Source: Alphaproteobacteria bacterium HGW-Alphaproteobacteria-13 (GTDB lineage Bacteria > Pseudomonadota > Alphaproteobacteria > Sphingomonadales > Sphingomonadaceae). Taken from it: a stretch of DNA of 6,337 bases. The notes beneath the pieces are model-generated. The model saw only the letters and a program-made list of their open reading frames with translations. It ran no database searches and was not told where the DNA came from. Of this stretch, positions 5,605 through 6,337 are shown piece after piece; positions within the stretch are counted from its first letter, which is position 1; each line of letters starts with the position of its first letter. Position numbers and translations under genes: made by a program. Where the stretch lies: the NCBI GenBank assembly GCA_002842935.1, contig PHEM01000186.1:1-6337 (forward strand). Direction: 5' to 3'.

Positions 5605-5903
5605 CATATGACCGCGAGAGCGCCTTTCACGCGCTTGGACTGGCAGATGCCGACGACCTCAAACTGCGCGCGGAACTTCTGCGGACGATTGGCGCGGTCA
5701 TTCGCGAGCGCGGGCTGACTCAGAAGGCAGCGGGCGAACTCATGGAAATGGACCAGCCGCGCGTGTCGGCGTTGCTGGCGGGCAAGATCACCAGATTTTC
5801 CACCGATCGCCTTATCCGGGCTTTGCGCGACCTTGGACGGGATGTGGAAGTGCGGATATTGCCCGCAACGGGTCGCAAGGGTGAATTGCGCGTCGCGGCT
5901 TGA
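5583..5903 (+). CDS. Xre-family antitoxin (HigA-like, HTH_37 type)
   Basis: 106-aa HTH protein, partner of the preceding toxin: it should neutralise the toxin by binding and repress the shared promoter. The HTH lies at about 45-66 (LTQKAAGELMEMDQPRVSALLAGK), followed by the family's FSTDRLIRALRDLGRDVEVRI segment (72-92). The N-terminal 30 residues (SAFHALGLADADDLKLRAELL) are usual for this antitoxin group. The ATG at 5583 has AAGAGGAG eight bases upstream inside the toxin gene. An in-frame GTG at 5601 overlaps the toxin stop (GTGA) and would remove only six residues; it is a real alternative. The gene ends three bases before the end of the convergent traD-like gene. Confidence 0.9.
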   Translation: MGSGEEVTYDRESAFHALGLADADDLKLRAELLRTIGAVIRERGLTQKAAGELMEMDQPRVSALLAGKITRFSTDRLIRALRDLGRDVEVRILPATGRKGELRVAA

Positions 5904-5928
5904 AGCTAAGACTTTTCTTCCGCTTCAA
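5900..5928. terminator. Inverted repeat between convergent genes, weak terminator candidate
   Basis: TTGAAGC (5900-5906) pairs perfectly with GCTTCAA (5922-5928) across a 15-base loop, exactly where the antitoxin and traD-like genes meet. The loop is long and no clear T-run follows on either strand, so termination is only possible. Confidence 0.25.
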
Positions 5929-6241
5929 ACGCGCGCTTGCCCTTGCGCTGCCATAGGGCGAGCGCGTTGCCGCGTTCCTCGCCTTGCAGTCTGTCCGCGA
6001 CCGAAAGGAGCGCGCCGTAGAGCGCGGCACGGTCATCGTCGGTCAGATCGACCAGCCCCGCCTTGACGACGAGGCCGCCGAGTTCGATCAGATGGCGCGT
6101 TCGTTCCCGCCGTTTCATCACCCATTCCCGCGTGTCCGTTCGTGCCTTGCTTGCCTCAATGCGATGCCGCGCCGCCTTCGAGCGGTAGAGTGTCCTCCGG
6201 CTGCCCGCCAGATCGCGGCGAAGGCTTGCGTTGTTTGCCAC
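5906..6241 (-). CDS. traD: TraD-like conjugal transfer protein (Ti-type)
   Basis: Small protein whose C-terminal 70 residues (42-111) resemble Ti-plasmid-type TraD: RRERTRHLIELGGLVVKAGL (44-63), LTDDDRAALYGALLSVADRLQ (66-86) and a C-terminal LWQRKGKRAFEAEE (95-108). TraD belongs to the conjugal DNA-processing set, usually beside traC, traG and the relaxase gene traA; its exact biochemical role is poorly known. The GTG at 6241 gives 111 aa with a weak GGCGGA motif upstream. The ATG at 6118 would give 70 aa, close to the roughly 71 aa of Ti TraD, so the very basic N-terminal 41 residues may not be translated, or may be a lineage-specific extension. No traG or traC is beside it: a toxin-antitoxin pair occupies the downstream side. 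That suggests a rearranged or reduced transfer region, unless the rest lies beyond the right edge. Confidence 0.7.
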   Translation of the reverse strand: MANNASLRRDLAGSRRTLYRSKAARHRIEASKARTDTREWVMKRRERTRHLIELGGLVVKAGLVDLTDDDRAALYGALLSVADRLQGEERGNALALWQRKGKRAFEAEEKS

Positions 6242-6285
6242 TGTCCGCCGTCAGCACCAATGGCACAGATTTGAGGTTGTGATTT

Positions 6286-6292
6286 AAGGAGG
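6286..6292 (+). promoter_or_regulatory. Perfect Shine-Dalgarno AAGGAGG with no clear gene
   Basis: A consensus ribosome-binding site without an ATG at normal distance. A TTG at 6295 would begin an 11-codon leader (ending VVVTKERR) whose TGA overlaps the ATG at 6327 as ATGA. Spacing to the TTG is only two bases, so translation is uncertain. Confidence 0.25.
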
Positions 6293-6294
6293 AT

Positions 6295-6337
6295 TTGGGC
6301 TTCGTCGTAGTGACGAAGGAACGAAGATGAAGCCCAA
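6295..6337 (+). repeat. Nested inverted repeats at the right edge
   Basis: Outer arms TTGGGCTTC (6295-6303) and GAAGCCCAA (6329-6337) are perfectly complementary over 9 bp. An inner perfect 7-bp hairpin, CTTCGTC (6300-6306) and GACGAAG (6312-6318), has a 5-base loop. The two share bases 6300-6303, so they partly exclude each other. ACGAAG recurs at 6321-6326. Possible roles are an attenuator-like leader, an element end, or part of a transfer origin. Confidence 0.5.
6327..6337 (+). CDS. Possible start of a gene running off the right edge
   Basis: ATG at 6327 followed by AAG CCC (Met-Lys-Pro), with AAGGA (6316-6320) six bases upstream. It is divergent from the traD-like gene. Only three full codons are visible, so the product cannot be named; a transposase of an insertion sequence or a transfer gene would both fit the setting. 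Confidence 0.3.

Noticed and set aside
1..6337. CRISPR array or rRNA
   Set aside because: No regularly spaced near-identical repeats of 25-40 bases with unique spacers, and no rRNA-like sequence, were seen.

Overview
The window looks like a junction between host chromosome and an integrated mobile element in a GC-rich alphaproteobacterium, most likely a sphingomonad. That assignment is an inference from the base composition of the left part, the protein style, and the mix of a P4-type integrase, an AlpA-like regulator and Ti-type TraD; no rRNA or marker gene is present to fix it.

Host-like part (1 to about 2800): a FecCD/BtuC-type ABC permease (117-1130) and its ATPase (1124-1936) form a tightly coupled pair for uptake of an iron chelate, heme or cobalamin. 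They meet a convergent LysR-type regulator (1899-2792, minus strand), with a 38-bp overlap of the 3' ends. A LysR gene usually controls a divergent neighbour. Here the divergent side holds a less GC-rich segment with repeats, followed by an integrase, so the element probably inserted between the regulator and its former target.

Element part (about 2850 to the right edge): a complete tyrosine integrase of the P4/DUF4102 type (3087-4295) is preceded by a cluster of direct and inverted repeats that are candidates for integrase arm sites. Convergent with it is a two-gene unit on the minus strand: an AlpA-like regulator (4461-4676) and a second small HTH protein (4270-4464), joined by an ATGA overlap. 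Together they look like a recombination module: integrase plus directionality or excision control.

A 568-bp stretch without a confident gene (4677-5244) holds repeats and a perfect palindrome upstream of alpA. It is followed by a toxin-first toxin-antitoxin pair (HigB/Gp49-like 5245-5604, Xre/HigA-like 5583-5903) with a repeat-flanked promoter that suggests autoregulation. Such modules commonly stabilise mobile elements.

At the right, a small TraD-like conjugal transfer gene (5906-6241, minus strand) points to a conjugative or mobilisable origin. The last 50 bases hold nested inverted repeats and the apparent start of another gene that runs off the window. The far attachment site is not visible. 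I found no clearly novel system; the best candidates for follow-up are the paired HTH regulators with the repeat-rich alpA upstream region, and the structured right end.
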